Of a stretch of 64,000 nt of DNA, positions 35,991-45,828 are shown piece by piece. Numbering within the stretch: position 1 is the stretch's first letter; the number at the start of each line of letters is the position of its first letter. The position numbers and the translations under genes are program-made. The notes under the pieces were generated by a model. It had not been told where the DNA came from, made no database searches, and worked only from the letters and a program-made list of their open reading frames with translations. The stretch is from Acidobacteriota bacterium (GTDB taxonomy: Bacteria > Acidobacteriota > Terriglobia > Terriglobales > Acidobacteriaceae), in the NCBI GenBank assembly GCA_021791875.1, contig JAJYVU010000001.1, forward strand, positions 186,001-250,000, given 5' to 3'.

Positions 35991-37973
35991 GTGAGGAAAG
36001 TGAGGCGTTCGATTCCGGATATTTCTCTTACGTCTGTACTTGAGAGTGGCCAAGCGGAGCTGTGGCACGTCGACACGCACGCGGCTGGGCCTGCCGGGTC
36101 TTTGCCGCTGACGCCGCAGATGCTGCTCGCGGAGCCCTCAGGCAATTTGTTTGGGCTCTCCCAGAGCGCGGGAATGGGCTGGGAGCCCGCGCGGCTGCTT
36201 GATCCGCAGTTTTTGATCTTGAGCACTCATGGTGGATTGCGAGCAGAGAATGGCGAGCCGATTGCGCTTGGTTTTCATACCGGTCACTGGGAAGTAGGGC
36301 TGCTGGTCGCCGAAGCTGCGCGCGAGCTGAAAGCTCTGCATGCGCTGCCGTTTGCTGGTGCGTGCACGGACCCCTGCGACGGACGCACGCAGGGCACGAC
36401 GGGCATGATGGATTCGTTGCCATTCCGCAATGATGCGGCCATGGTGCTGCGGAGGCTGATTCGCTCCCTGCCAACGAGAAAAGGCGTCCTGGGTGTAGCG
36501 ACCTGTGACAAGGGCTTGCCCGCCATGATGATGGCGCTGGCTGCGTGCGGGACGATGCCCGCGGTGCTTGTTCCCGGCGGTGTAACGCTGTTGCCTGAAG
36601 ACGGCGAGGACGCAGGGAAGGTTCAGACGATTGGAGTGCGCTTTGCACAGAAGCAGATTTCACTTGAATACGCATCAGAAGTAGGCTGCCGCGCGTGCGC
36701 TTCGCCCGGCGGCGGGTGTCAGTTTCTGGGAACAGCTGCGACTTCGCAGGTGATTGGCGAAGCGCTAGGGCTCTCGGTTCCACACTCGGCGCTGTCGCCC
36801 TCGGGCCAGCGCATCTGGATGGATATGGCGGCGCGCTCAGCGCGGGCAATTATGAGGCTTTACCAGTTACAAATTGGAGTGGCTGATGTATTGACGGAGG
36901 GTTCGCTGCGAAATGCGATGGTGTTGCATGCAGCCTTTGGCGGCTCCACAAATTTGCTTTTGCATCTACCTGCGATTGCTCATGCTGCGAAACTATCCCG
37001 TCCTACCGTTGCGGAGTGGGCGGACGTGAACCGGAGTGTACCGAGGCTGGTGGATGTGCTGCCCAACGGGCCGCGGCATTTTGCGACGGTGCAGGTTTTT
37101 CTGGCCGGCGGTGTTCCTGAGGTGATGCTACACCTGAGAAAGCATGGGTTGATCGATCCATCCGCGAAGACAGTGACAGGTACGACGCTGGATGAATGCC
37201 TGAACTGGTGGCGCGAGAGCGAGCGCCGTCATGTATTGCGGAAGAGACTGCGGGAGAGGGATGGCATTGATCCGGAAGATGTGATCATGAGTCCTGATCG
37301 GGCGCGCGCGCGAGGGCTGACGTCGACACTTTGTTTTCCTGTCGGCAATCTTGCACCGGAGGGCTCGGTTATCAAGAGCACGGCGATCGATCCTTCGCTG
37401 ATCGATGAAAACGATGTTTACCGGCATCAAGGACCAGCCAGGGTATTTGTAACCGAGGAAGCTGCGATTGCCGCCATCAAGTCGGGCGATATCTCCAAAG
37501 GCGATGTGGTTGTGCTGATTTGCGGCGGACCGGCGGGCGCGGGCATGCAGGAGGTGTACCAGATTACTGCCGCACTGAAGCAACTTCCGCATTGCAAGCA
37601 TGTCGCGGTGCTGACGGATGCGCGCTTCAGCGGTGTGTCTACGGGTGCGTGTATCGGTCACATTTCGCCGGAGGCGCTGGCTGGGGGAGTTATTGGCAAA
37701 GTGCTGGAGGGAGACCAAATTGAGATCGTGATCGACCGGAAGGCGCTGACCGGGACGGTGCACCTGGTTGGTGACGCGGGGGAGCACTTTGGGGCTGAAG
37801 AAGGAGCGCGACGCCTCGCGGAACGCCAGTCGCGCAGTGATCTTGCACCACATCCGGCTTTGCCTGATGACACACGGCTCTGGGCTGCGCTGGTGCATGC
37901 GAGCGGCGGGGTTTGGGGTGGGTGTGTTTACGACGCCGATGCAATCATTTCCAAGTTGGAGAAGAACCAGTGA
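35991..37973 (+). CDS. YjhG/YagF-type aldonate (xylonate) dehydratase, IlvD/EDD superfamily
   Basis: This 660-residue protein matches the long YjhG/YagF type (about 655 residues) rather than IlvD (about 560-610). Cluster-binding Cys residues appear in [32 protein letters not shown] and [27 protein letters not shown] and the late [21 protein letters not shown] are superfamily blocks. It likely dehydrates D-xylonate or a related aldonate to the 2-keto-3-deoxy acid. The GTG start could instead be at 36000. Its stop overlaps the next start (GTGA), so it is translationally coupled to the FAH gene. Confidence 0.92.
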   Translation: MRKVRRSIPDISLTSVLESGQAELWHVDTHAAGPAGSLPLTPQMLLAEPSGNLFGLSQSAGMGWEPARLLDPQFLILSTHGGLRAENGEPIALGFHTGHWEVGLLVAEAARELKALHALPFAGACTDPCDGRTQGTTGMMDSLPFRNDAAMVLRRLIRSLPTRKGVLGVATCDKGLPAMMMALAACGTMPAVLVPGGVTLLPEDGEDAGKVQTIGVRFAQKQISLEYASEVGCRACASPGGGCQFLGTAATSQVIGEALGLSVPHSALSPSGQRIWMDMAARSARAIMRLYQLQIGVADVLTEGSLRNAMVLHAAFGGSTNLLLHLPAIAHAAKLSRPTVAEWADVNRSVPRLVDVLPNGPRHFATVQVFLAGGVPEVMLHLRKHGLIDPSAKTVTGTTLDECLNWWRESERRHVLRKRLRERDGIDPEDVIMSPDRARARGLTSTLCFPVGNLAPEGSVIKSTAIDPSLIDENDVYRHQGPARVFVTEEAAIAAIKSGDISKGDVVVLICGGPAGAGMQEVYQITAALKQLPHCKHVAVLTDARFSGVSTGACIGHISPEALAGGVIGKVLEGDQIEIVIDRKALTGTVHLVGDAGEHFGAEEGARRLAERQSRSDLAPHPALPDDTRLWAALVHASGGVWGGCVYDADAIISKLEKNQ

Positions 37974-38806
37974 AACTCTTTCGCACGAAGCAAGGCATTT
38001 ACGTCGAGCAGGACGGCAAGCATTACCACATTGCCGCGGTGACATGGGACGAGGTGGTCGAGCAGGACGATCCGAAGGCCTATCTATTGGGCCTGATAGA
38101 GCGGATGGAGCCGGCAGACAACGTCGATGCTGCAGAGGTCGAAGCGCCGATTGGCAGCCAGGAAGTATGGGCTGCAGGCGTGACGTATTTTCGGAGCCGC
38201 AGCGCGCGCATGGAAGAGTCAAAGAGCGCGGGAGGCGGCAGCTTTTACGATCGGGTGTATTCGGCGGAGCGGCCGGAGCTTTTCTTCAAGGCTACAGCGG
38301 GCCGGGTGGTTGGAACGGGACAAGCGGTGCGGATTCGCAAGGATGCAACGTGGTCGGTGCCCGAGCCTGAGTTGACGCTGCTGGTGAATCCGCAAGGGAA
38401 GATCATCGGCTACACGATTGGCAACGATATGAGTTCGCGCGACATTGAGGGAGAAAATCCACTCTATCTTCCGCAGGCTAAAGTGTATGACGGAAGCTGC
38501 GCGCTGGGGCCAGGTGTCCTGGTGAGTTCCGATCCACTCCCTGCATCCACGGAGATTCGCATCGAGATCGTTCGCGAGGGGCAGTCAGAATTCAGCGGGA
38601 GGACAACGCTGGCAGAAATGAAACGTGAGATGGGAGAACTTGTCAGCTACCTCTTTCGCGAATGCAGTTTCCCGACGGGCTGCCTGCTGATGACCGGAAC
38701 GGGGATTATTCCGCCGGATTCGTTTACTCTTAAGCGCGGCGACGAAGTGCGCATTACGATTGACGGGATTGGGACACTGACGAATTTTGTCGAGACAGGA
38801 GCGTAG
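37970..38806 (+). CDS. Fumarylacetoacetate hydrolase-fold enzyme (probable keto-deoxy-aldonate dehydratase)
   Basis: This 278-residue protein starts at a GTG overlapping the previous stop. The FAH fold is shown by [71 protein letters not shown] (metal ligands) and [11 protein letters not shown]. In the Weimberg pathway an FAH-fold 2-keto-3-deoxy-xylonate dehydratase forms alpha-ketoglutarate semialdehyde after xylonate dehydratase. The direct coupling here supports that role. A 2,4-diketo acid hydrolase is an alternative. No semialdehyde dehydrogenase is in the window. Confidence 0.88.
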   Translation: MKLFRTKQGIYVEQDGKHYHIAAVTWDEVVEQDDPKAYLLGLIERMEPADNVDAAEVEAPIGSQEVWAAGVTYFRSRSARMEESKSAGGGSFYDRVYSAERPELFFKATAGRVVGTGQAVRIRKDATWSVPEPELTLLVNPQGKIIGYTIGNDMSSRDIEGENPLYLPQAKVYDGSCALGPGVLVSSDPLPASTEIRIEIVREGQSEFSGRTTLAEMKREMGELVSYLFRECSFPTGCLLMTGTGIIPPDSFTLKRGDEVRITIDGIGTLTNFVETGA

Positions 38807-38962
38807 AAGAGCAGAGTTCCTTTTGCCATGTCTCGCGATGGCGTGGAGGGTGCGTCTTCTCCTGATGAAAAAGACGTAGACGGGGCGAGTGCTCCCGGAT
38901 ATGCGTACAGGATATGGCTCGAAAAAGGCGTCCCGTCAGATTTGTGAGAAGAGACGAACTTT

Positions 38963-40045
38963 TCAAGCGATGGGGGCACCCGCAGCGCGGTAGATGGCCT
39001 CCATTGCGAGCATGTCCTTGAGTCCTTCTTCGCCTGGGGTTGCCGGTTGGGTGTTGTTGCGAATGCAGTCGGCGAAGTGATCGGCTTCCGCGGTGAACTG
39101 GTAGGGAAGCTCGCCAGGGCTGATTTCGTTGACAGGTCCGTGGACGGTGGTGCCGTGGAACTTCAATCCGTCATACAGGAACGCCGGCTCAACCCAAAGA
39201 TTGCCTTTGGTTCCGTCGATGCTGAGGAATGCGGGAGCGATGTATCCATAAGAGGAGCCGCTCGATGCAATCGTGCCGGAGGGGAACCTCATTGTGAACT
39301 GGATGCTCTCTTCCACTTTTGCGAAGCGTGGGCCAGGGATTTTGGTTGCCACCTGCGCAGAGAACGATGCGGGTTCTTCGCCTGCGATCCAGCGGATCGT
39401 GTTCAGTGGGTAGATGCCGAGATCGAGCAGCGAGCCTCCGCCTGAAAGCTTGGGATCGAGCCGCCAGCCCTTGTATTTCGGGCCGTAAAACCCTCCCTGA
39501 AAGCCCTGGATTTCGCCAATGGCGCCGCTGCGAGCCATGCTGCGAATCTGCCGCCACATGGGGTCGTAATGGACGCGGTAGGCGATCATCAGCTTCACAT
39601 TGTTTTCTCGGCAGGCGTCGATCATTTGCCGGCATTCGGCTGAGGAGATCGCCATGGGTTTCTCGCAAAGGACATGCTTTCCTGCTTTAGCCGCGCGGAT
39701 GGTGTATTCGGCGTGCATGCTATTGGGAAGACCGATATAAACCGCGTCGATGTCAGGGTTGTTGGCTATCTCGTCGTAATTTTCGTAGTTATAAACCGCC
39801 TTGGGAGAGACCCCGTAGAGGGCTTCGTATTTTGGAGCTTTTTCCGTGGCGTGGCCTGTGACGAGTGCGGTCACCTTGCATTTGGTGGACAGAGCGCAGG
39901 CTCGCATGAAGATGTCCGAGATGGCTCCGAGGCCGACAGGTGCAAAGCGCACTGGCTTGTGCTCCTCGGCGTGCACCGGAAGTGCGGTGGCGGCAGCGGC
40001 CATGAGGGAAAGCCTGGTGAAGTCGCGACGATCGATGGGACTCAT
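38963..40045 (-). CDS. Tat-signal Gfo/Idh/MocA-family oxidoreductase
   Basis: This 360-residue protein has a twin-arginine leader (DRRDFTRLSLMAAAATA) like Zymomonas glucose-fructose oxidoreductase. The Rossmann part has GLGAISDIF, YIGLPNSMHAEY and HVLCEKPMA; the C-domain has GGSLLDLGIYPLNTIRWIAGE. A periplasmic enzyme of this kind holds its NADP tightly and oxidises an aldose to a lactone. It lies 20 bp downstream of the SMP-30 lactonase on the same strand, fitting an aldose-lactone-aldonate sequence. GGAGGAG precedes the ATG. Confidence 0.9.
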   Translation of the reverse strand: MSPIDRRDFTRLSLMAAAATALPVHAEEHKPVRFAPVGLGAISDIFMRACALSTKCKVTALVTGHATEKAPKYEALYGVSPKAVYNYENYDEIANNPDIDAVYIGLPNSMHAEYTIRAAKAGKHVLCEKPMAISSAECRQMIDACRENNVKLMIAYRVHYDPMWRQIRSMARSGAIGEIQGFQGGFYGPKYKGWRLDPKLSGGGSLLDLGIYPLNTIRWIAGEEPASFSAQVATKIPGPRFAKVEESIQFTMRFPSGTIASSGSSYGYIAPAFLSIDGTKGNLWVEPAFLYDGLKFHGTTVHGPVNEISPGELPYQFTAEADHFADCIRNNTQPATPGEEGLKDMLAMEAIYRAAGAPIA

Positions 40046-40065
40046 ATCTCCTCCAGATCATTGGG

Positions 40066-41082
40066 CTAGCGGCGAAACACGGGCAGGTAACCCTTCACGA
40101 GCGTGCGAATGCGGTAGACATGCGAAGTGTCCATGATGTACAGCGTTGTTCCGTTGCCGCCCCACGCAAGGTTGGCGGCCACCTGCGGCAGCACGATCAG
40201 CCCCAGCACCTTGCCCTGCGGCGTGATGACGCGAATGCCTCCCGGCCCGGTTGTCCAGATGTTGCCGCGGCTGTCGATCTTCATGCCGTCGGGGATGCCC
40301 GGGCCTTCCTTGCCAGTAAAGTCGATGATGTCGTGCGGCGGCCCGACCGTACCATTTTTATGCAGCGGATAGGCGATGACCCGCTCGGCTGGGCCTGAGT
40401 TGTTGACATAGAGCGTTTTATTGTCGGGCGAGAGCGCGATGCCGTTCGGAAGGGTGAGATTCTTGATGATCGCTGTGAGTTTTCCGTTTTTGTAGTGGTA
40501 GACGCCGTTGAAGGGGATCTGCTTGAGGGGGCTATGGTCGCCGCCTTTCAAGCCATAGGGCGGGTCGGTAAAGAAAAACGAGCCATCGGGCAGAAACACA
40601 AGGTCATTGGGGCTGTTCAGGCGCTTGCCGTGGTACTTGTCGAAGAAAAGCACCGGTTTCAGATTGGGTGGTTTACCGACCAGCTTGACGACGGCGCGAG
40701 CATACTGCTCGCACATGACGACTGTGCCGTTCTTATCCGACGCCATGGCGTTGGGGCCGGTCTTGTGCCCATCGGGAAGTGCGTAGGGCCCGTGTTTGAA
40801 GTTAATGAGTACGGTGTCCTTGCCGTCCGGTGTTACGGCGTGCACCTCGTCGCCCTCTTCGTCGGAAAACCAAAGCCGGCCGTCCCGCCACATCGGGCCC
40901 TCGGTGAAGATATAACCGCCGGAGACGACCTGCGGTTCCACGCCGGGTGCAATGAGTTTATTGAGGGCTGGAGAAAGCCGGATCACTCTTAGGGAGGCTT
41001 TTGCCGGCTGTGCGTGCGAGGCAACTGGACAGGAAAGCCCAAGGGAAACTGCAACAACGGCAATCGTGGAGAAGGTACGCAT
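40066..41082 (-). CDS. Secreted SMP-30/gluconolactonase-family lactonase
   Basis: This 338-residue protein has a Sec signal (residues 1-25, VASHAQP). It is a six-bladed propeller with family blocks FTEGPMWRDGRLWFSDEE (metal-binding Glu), LNSPNDLVFLPDGSFFFTDP (metal-binding Asn and Asp), LPNGIALSPDNKTLYVNNS and GIPDGMKIDSRGNIWTTGPGG. It likely opens sugar lactones in the periplasm. AAGGAG lies 5 bases upstream of the ATG. It is the first gene of a two-gene unit with the Gfo/Idh gene. Confidence 0.93.
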   Translation of the reverse strand: MRTFSTIAVVAVSLGLSCPVASHAQPAKASLRVIRLSPALNKLIAPGVEPQVVSGGYIFTEGPMWRDGRLWFSDEEGDEVHAVTPDGKDTVLINFKHGPYALPDGHKTGPNAMASDKNGTVVMCEQYARAVVKLVGKPPNLKPVLFFDKYHGKRLNSPNDLVFLPDGSFFFTDPPYGLKGGDHSPLKQIPFNGVYHYKNGKLTAIIKNLTLPNGIALSPDNKTLYVNNSGPAERVIAYPLHKNGTVGPPHDIIDFTGKEGPGIPDGMKIDSRGNIWTTGPGGIRVITPQGKVLGLIVLPQVAANLAWGGNGTTLYIMDTSHVYRIRTLVKGYLPVFRR

Positions 41083-41282
41083 GAAACTCCTTGGTGTGGC
41101 GGAGCGCCGAATGGGACGCTCTCTGCAGGATTAAACGCGGATTTGAACCGCAGGCTCAAACGTTCAGGTGATGCGCACCATTCAGCCAGCAGTGAGGCGT
41201 TAGTTACGCGGAGCCAATAATAAGACGATTTACTAGCATCCTGCAATGTGATTGATCAGGGTGATTCCGGAGAAATGTGAGC

Positions 41283-41510
41283 GGTGGCCAGGGACGGGAT
41301 CGAACCGCCGACGCCGGCCTTTGAGGGACCGCGGACTACATTATTGCGCTTGCGCCCAGAGATTGAGCGCGGCAGAAGTGAAACGGAAATGTGAGTGGTG
41401 GCTAGGGACGGGATCGAACCGCCGACGCCGGCCTTTGAGGGACCGCGGACTACATTATTGCGCTTGCGCCCAGAGATTGAGCGCGGCAGAAGTGAAACGG
41501 AAATGTGAGT
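41283..41510 (-). repeat. Two tandem 114-bp units carrying the tRNA-Phe 3' half
   Basis: Units 41283-41396 and 41397-41510 differ by a single base (GGCCAGG versus GGCTAGG). The first 40 bases of each match 41511-41550 of the true tRNA-Phe: CCA end, acceptor 3' strand, T-arm, variable loop and anticodon 3' stem. Homology breaks in the anticodon loop. The other ~70 bases of each unit are unrelated to a tRNA D-arm. The pattern resembles repeated attachment-site scars or a decayed duplicated tRNA. Confidence 0.85.
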
Positions 41511-41584
41511 GGTGGCCAGGGACGGGATCGAACCGCCGACGCCGGCCTTTTCAGGGCCGCGCTCTACCACTGAGCTACCTGGCC
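41510..41584 (-). tRNA. tRNA-Phe (anticodon GAA)
   Basis: On the minus strand the acceptor stem is GGCCAGG/CCTGGCC (7 bp), the D-arm GCTC...GAGC, the anticodon arm CGGCC-CTGAAAA-GGCCG with GAA at 34-36, variable GCGTC, and the T-arm starts GGCGGTTCGATC. The discriminator A is followed by an encoded CCA (41510-41512). All stems pair. Confidence 0.96.
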
Positions 41585-41834
41585 TTGGAGATCCAAGGGC
41601 GCTGAAGGGTTCAGCGCGGGTGGTCGGAGGGCGATTCAGGGAGCGGGCTGGCTCAACTCCAAATAACCTCAACAACCTGACGTAGTATAGCAGACCGGCC
41701 GGGGCGGTTTCCGGGTGTCTGATTGTGCTCGGCAAGTGTGAAAATTCTGACTCGAAGAGGGGTGTGAGGGCGGGTTTTTCTGTTGAAGCGACTAAACTTG
41801 TGCCACGACTCAATTTTCAGGAGTGTTTGGCTTG

Positions 41835-43394
41835 ATGAGACAAGGAAATGGTCTGGCGCCCGTGAGATGGCTGATATTGCTGAGCGTGGTGTGCGGAGTC
41901 CTTGCGGTTTCGGCGGCCAGGGCACAGGAGAGCGCTGCCGAGGTGAGAACGGCGCGCGCATTCGCGGAGGCGCGGCAGGAAGGACAGCCGGAGCTCGAAA
42001 TGTTCCTGCGTAAGATGCCGAAGGGCGCCGATTTGCATATGCATTTGTCGGGGGCTGTCTACGCCGAGACATTTCTGAAGGATGCTGCGGAGGATCATCT
42101 GTGTGTGAATGTGGCGGGGCTGCGGTTTGACCCGAAATATCACGCGCCGGATTGCCCCAAGGGGGATGTCGCTGCGTCAACGTTGCCGGAGGATGAGCAC
42201 CTATACAGCGAGATGGTGGATTCGTTTTCGATGCGGACGTTTGTGCCGGTGACGGGCGACTCAGGCCACGACTGGTTCTTTGATACGTTCGGCCGGTTCA
42301 GCGGCCTTTCGACGAGCCATCGCGGCGAGTGGGTGAACGACGTGGCGACACGGGCCGCGGGACAGAACGAACAGTACCTGGAGCTCATGGTGACGCCGAA
42401 TTTTGCGGAAGCGGCGAAGCTGGCCGAAAAGGTAGGATTCGACCCAAATTTTGCGCAGTACAGGCAGAAGCTGTTGGCGGCGGGTATCCGCAAGGAGGAG
42501 CCGGCGATTCGGAAGATGTTTTCGACGATGCTTGAGCAAAAGCGGGAACTGGAGCATTGCGGGACGCCAAAGGCGACGGCGGCCTGTGGGGTGAAAGTGC
42601 GATTCCTGTACCAGGTGCTGCGAGATATGCCTCCGCCGGATGTATTTGCGCAGATTCTGCTGGGATTTGAAGTGTCGTCGACAGATCCGGATGTGGTAGG
42701 GATCAACCTGGTGCAGCCGGAGGATGGGTATTACTCGCTGAAGGACTACACGATGCACATGGAGATGATCCATGTCCTGCACGAGTTTTATCCGAAGGTG
42801 AACATTACTCTGCATGCGGGCGAATTGACGATGGGTATGGTACCGCCGAAGGATCTGCGGTTCCACATTCGGCAGGCTGTGGAAATTGCGGGCGCGGAGC
42901 GCATTGGTCATGGAGTGGACATTGCGTATGAAAATCACCCGATAGAGCTGCTGCACGAGATGGCGCGGAAGCACATCATGGTTGAGATCAACCTGACGAG
43001 CAACGCGGATATTCTGGGGGTGAAGGGCAAAGATCATCCGTTTATGCTGTACCGGAAGTATGGCGTGCCGGTGGCGCTCTCGACAGATGACGAGGGCGTG
43101 GAGCGGATCGATTTAACGCATGAATATGTGCGCGCGGCCGAGACTTATCCGCTGACGTACGAGGATATGAAACTACTGGCGCGGACATCGATTGCGCACG
43201 CGTTTTTGCCGGGTAAGAGCCTGTGGGTGCGTTACACGCCGGAGCGACTGACGACGCCGGTCCCGGCGTGCAGAGGGCAGCTTGGCAACGCGAAGCCCAC
43301 GGGAGCATGCGCACAACTGGTGGATCACAGCCAGAAGGCGCAGGAAGAGTGGGAGCTGGAGCGGAGATTTCAATTGTTCGAGGCAAGTTTTTAA
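41835..43394 (+). CDS. Secreted adenosine deaminase-family metal hydrolase
   Basis: From ATG 41835 (AGGAG 12 bases upstream; a GTG at 41823 is possible) the product has 519 residues with a Sec signal ending SAARAQ. ADA-type metal and catalytic motifs are intact: KGADLHMHLSGA, TLHAGELTMG, AERIGHGVDIAYE and ALSTDDEGVER. It is longer than cytoplasmic ADA (about 340) and resembles secreted ADGF-like enzymes. It should deaminate adenosine or a related nucleoside outside the inner membrane. It is followed 3 bases later by a glycosyltransferase. Confidence 0.9.
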   Translation: MRQGNGLAPVRWLILLSVVCGVLAVSAARAQESAAEVRTARAFAEARQEGQPELEMFLRKMPKGADLHMHLSGAVYAETFLKDAAEDHLCVNVAGLRFDPKYHAPDCPKGDVAASTLPEDEHLYSEMVDSFSMRTFVPVTGDSGHDWFFDTFGRFSGLSTSHRGEWVNDVATRAAGQNEQYLELMVTPNFAEAAKLAEKVGFDPNFAQYRQKLLAAGIRKEEPAIRKMFSTMLEQKRELEHCGTPKATAACGVKVRFLYQVLRDMPPPDVFAQILLGFEVSSTDPDVVGINLVQPEDGYYSLKDYTMHMEMIHVLHEFYPKVNITLHAGELTMGMVPPKDLRFHIRQAVEIAGAERIGHGVDIAYENHPIELLHEMARKHIMVEINLTSNADILGVKGKDHPFMLYRKYGVPVALSTDDEGVERIDLTHEYVRAAETYPLTYEDMKLLARTSIAHAFLPGKSLWVRYTPERLTTPVPACRGQLGNAKPTGACAQLVDHSQKAQEEWELERRFQLFEASF

Positions 43395-43397
43395 GGC

Positions 43398-44669
43398 ATG
43401 CGGATTGTACTGACGACATTTGGGACGTTTGGCGACGTCAATCCACTGATTGGGCTATCGCTGGAATTGAAGCGGCGCGGGCATGCACCCGTGCTGGCGA
43501 TTCCGGAGATGTTTCGCGAGAAGATTGAACCGTTGGGCATTGAGTTTGCGCGTGTGCGGCCAGACCAGGATCCGCATGACAAGCGGCTTGTGGCGATGAT
43601 TTACGACATCAAGCACGGGACCGAACGAGGACTGCGGGAGTTTCTGTTTCCGTCGATTCGCGAAAGCTATGAAGATTTGCTGGAAGCCGTGAGCGCGAAG
43701 GGCGGGGCGGATTTGCTGGTGGCTGGTGAACTGGCGTATGCGGCTCCGATTGTGGCCGAAAAGACCGGAGTACCATGGGCGAGCTATGTGCTGGCTCCAT
43801 TTTCATTTTTTTCAGCCTATGATCCGCCGGTACTGCCGCCGTATCCGCTTTTGGCGAAGGTGCAAGCAGTGGTGCCCGGAACCGGCCAAGTGGTAGCGCG
43901 GTTTGCTCGCTACGTAACGCGGAAGTGGCCGGAACCGATATACGAGTTGCGCAGAGAGTTGGGGCTGCCGCGCGGCAAGGATCCCATTTTTGACGCGAAG
44001 CACTCGGAGCGGCTGGCGCTGGCGCTGTTTTCGAGCGTGCTGGGTGAGAAGCAACTGGATTGGCCGGAGCATACGCGGATTACCGGGTTTGTGTACTACG
44101 ACGGGGATGCGGGTGTGCAGGAACTGGCGCCGGAGTTGAGGCAGTTTTTGGAGTCTGGACCTGCGCCGGTTGTGTTTACGCTGGGTTCGGCGGCAGTGCT
44201 GGACGCGGGGAGCTTTTACGAAGAGAGCGCGCGTTTGGCGGAAGAGTTGAATCAGCGTGCCGTGCTACTGGTGGGCAATGAGCCGGGGAATTATCCGAAG
44301 CGGAAGCTGCCGGACAGCATCTTTGTGGCGGAGTATGCGCCGTACTCGCGGATTTTGCCGTATGCATCCGTGGTCGTGCATCAGGGCGGAGTGGGGACGA
44401 CAGCGCAGACGTTGCGTGCGGGCAAGCCGATGCTGGTGATGCCATACAGTCACGACCAGCCGGACAATGCGCGGAGGGTGCGGCGGCTGGGCGTGGCGGA
44501 GGTGATTGGGCGTCCGCAATATAACGCGCGGACAGCGATGCGGCCACTGCGCGCGCTGCTGGAAAAGCCGACCTATGCGCGGAGGGCGGTTGAAATTGCA
44601 CATGCCGTTCGAGCCGAGCATGGGGCACAGACAGCGTGTTCGGCGCTGGAAGAGATCTTCAAGAAGTAG
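43398..44669 (+). CDS. GT1-family glycosyltransferase (UGT/MGT-like)
   Basis: This 423-residue protein has a GT-B fold. The N-domain has MRIVLTTFGTFGDVNPLIGL and the C-domain has FTLGSAAVLDAGSFYE and the nucleotide-sugar motif VVVHQGGVGTTAQTLRAGKP with MPYSHDQPDNARRV. The acceptor could be a lipid, macrolide or flavonoid-type small molecule; this cannot be read from sequence. It probably shares a transcript with the ADA-family gene. No terminator is evident after it. Confidence 0.92.
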   Translation: MRIVLTTFGTFGDVNPLIGLSLELKRRGHAPVLAIPEMFREKIEPLGIEFARVRPDQDPHDKRLVAMIYDIKHGTERGLREFLFPSIRESYEDLLEAVSAKGGADLLVAGELAYAAPIVAEKTGVPWASYVLAPFSFFSAYDPPVLPPYPLLAKVQAVVPGTGQVVARFARYVTRKWPEPIYELRRELGLPRGKDPIFDAKHSERLALALFSSVLGEKQLDWPEHTRITGFVYYDGDAGVQELAPELRQFLESGPAPVVFTLGSAAVLDAGSFYEESARLAEELNQRAVLLVGNEPGNYPKRKLPDSIFVAEYAPYSRILPYASVVVHQGGVGTTAQTLRAGKPMLVMPYSHDQPDNARRVRRLGVAEVIGRPQYNARTAMRPLRALLEKPTYARRAVEIAHAVRAEHGAQTACSALEEIFKK

Positions 44670-44739
44670 CAAAAGTATGGCCGCCGAGAGATTCGACCAA
44701 GGCAGTGTTTCGCGAAAAGTGGATCTGTAATCGACGTAG

Positions 44740-45687
44740 TTACGGTTTTGGCGGAGTGGGATTGGCGGCGGTGAAGGGCGAGCAGCAGGGTTTTTCGACG
44801 GGAGTGTATTCCATCAGCTCGACTCGGGCATCGTCCGGCGCGTAGACGTTGAACTGCCATTTGCCGTCGCGGCCGATCTGCGGGCCGTTGTAGCGGTTAC
44901 TCTTGAGCCGGCCTTCCTTGCTCAGCGTGGTGACGGCCTGCTCCATGTTGACGATGCCGATGGAGAAGTGGTCGAGGATGCCAAGCTGCTGCTTGGAAAT
45001 GTGCGCGGGGATGCCGCTGCCGGAGGGTCCGCTGGTGAGCATGTATTCGATCCAGTCGTGGCCGTTGGGAACCTGTTGGGATACCCAGTCGATTTTGCCG
45101 GGCTTCATGCCGCCGTACCAGTAGGGGCGGAAGCCGAGGATGGTGCGATAGAAGGTGTCTTCTTTGGCGCGGCTGTGGACCATGAAACCAAAGTGGATCA
45201 TGTGGCGGCCGATGGGGTCCGCGCCGGCCATGGAGACGCCGTGTGGCGGCGGTTGTACGAACTGGACGTGGTTGCCTTCGGGGTCGAGGACATTGAACCA
45301 GTAGCTGCCGTCGGAGGCATGGCTCACATGAGCGGGCACCTTGATGCCGCGCGACTGGAGATAGAGGCGCAGCTGGCGGGCGTTGGTGGTGAGGAAGCCG
45401 ATCTGGGCGAGGCGGTTGACGCCTTCGTTGGCGGGCAGGGGCAGGATTTCGACGAATTGGTCTGAGTCGATGTAATAGCGCGCGCCGGCGGAATTTTCGG
45501 GGTCAGACATCTTTTTGAGGCCGATGTCGTGTACGTAGAAATGCTGGGACTCGACGGGATGCGAGGAATAGAAGGAGATGTGCGAAATGCCGGTGATTGG
45601 CGGGCGAGCGGGTTGCTGTGCCATGGCCGGAGCAAGGGCCGCGAGCGGCAGGGCAAGCGTTGCGGCGAAGGTAATCAAACGTTTCAT
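44740..45687 (-). CDS. Secreted VOC-family (glyoxalase/bleomycin-resistance fold) protein
   Basis: From ATG 45687 with AGGAG upstream the product has 315 residues and a Sec signal (MKRLITFAATLALPLAALA). Two VOC modules follow: GISHISFYSSHPVESQHFYV with SYWFNVLDPEGNHVQFVQPP, and MIHFGFMVHSRAKEDTFYR with LDHFSIGIVNMEQAV. VOC proteins bind a divalent metal and act as isomerases, dioxygenases or resistance proteins. The role of the secreted acidobacterial form is unknown. Divergent from alaS. Confidence 0.88.
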   Translation of the reverse strand: MKRLITFAATLALPLAALAPAMAQQPARPPITGISHISFYSSHPVESQHFYVHDIGLKKMSDPENSAGARYYIDSDQFVEILPLPANEGVNRLAQIGFLTTNARQLRLYLQSRGIKVPAHVSHASDGSYWFNVLDPEGNHVQFVQPPPHGVSMAGADPIGRHMIHFGFMVHSRAKEDTFYRTILGFRPYWYGGMKPGKIDWVSQQVPNGHDWIEYMLTSGPSGSGIPAHISKQQLGILDHFSIGIVNMEQAVTTLSKEGRLKSNRYNGPQIGRDGKWQFNVYAPDDARVELMEYTPVEKPCCSPFTAANPTPPKP

Positions 45688-45828
45688 TGGGCGGCTCCTG
45701 GCGAGAATAATCGCCAAACAGGATACTCCTTCGGAGTAAGAGTGGTATACCCGGGCGGGTGCGGGCGTATGGAAAGCAGGCGACCCTGTTGGCGCGCCGA
45801 ATACGACTCTCTTGATTACACTTAAGAC

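Noticed and set aside
41283-41510. Extra tRNAs in the tandem units (loop CCTCAAA would give a UCA anticodon)
   Set aside because: No D-arm or matching 5' acceptor strand exists and base 33 is C; the units cannot fold as tRNAs.
41256-41813. Minus-strand frame of 185 residues with repeated KAGVGGSIPSLATTH
   Set aside because: This is the translation of tRNA-Phe and its repeated 3' halves, a well-known false protein pattern.
45675-45690. AAACGTTT inside the VOC gene start as a LacI operator
   Set aside because: It arises from the Met-Lys-Arg-Leu codons and lacks the flanking symmetry.
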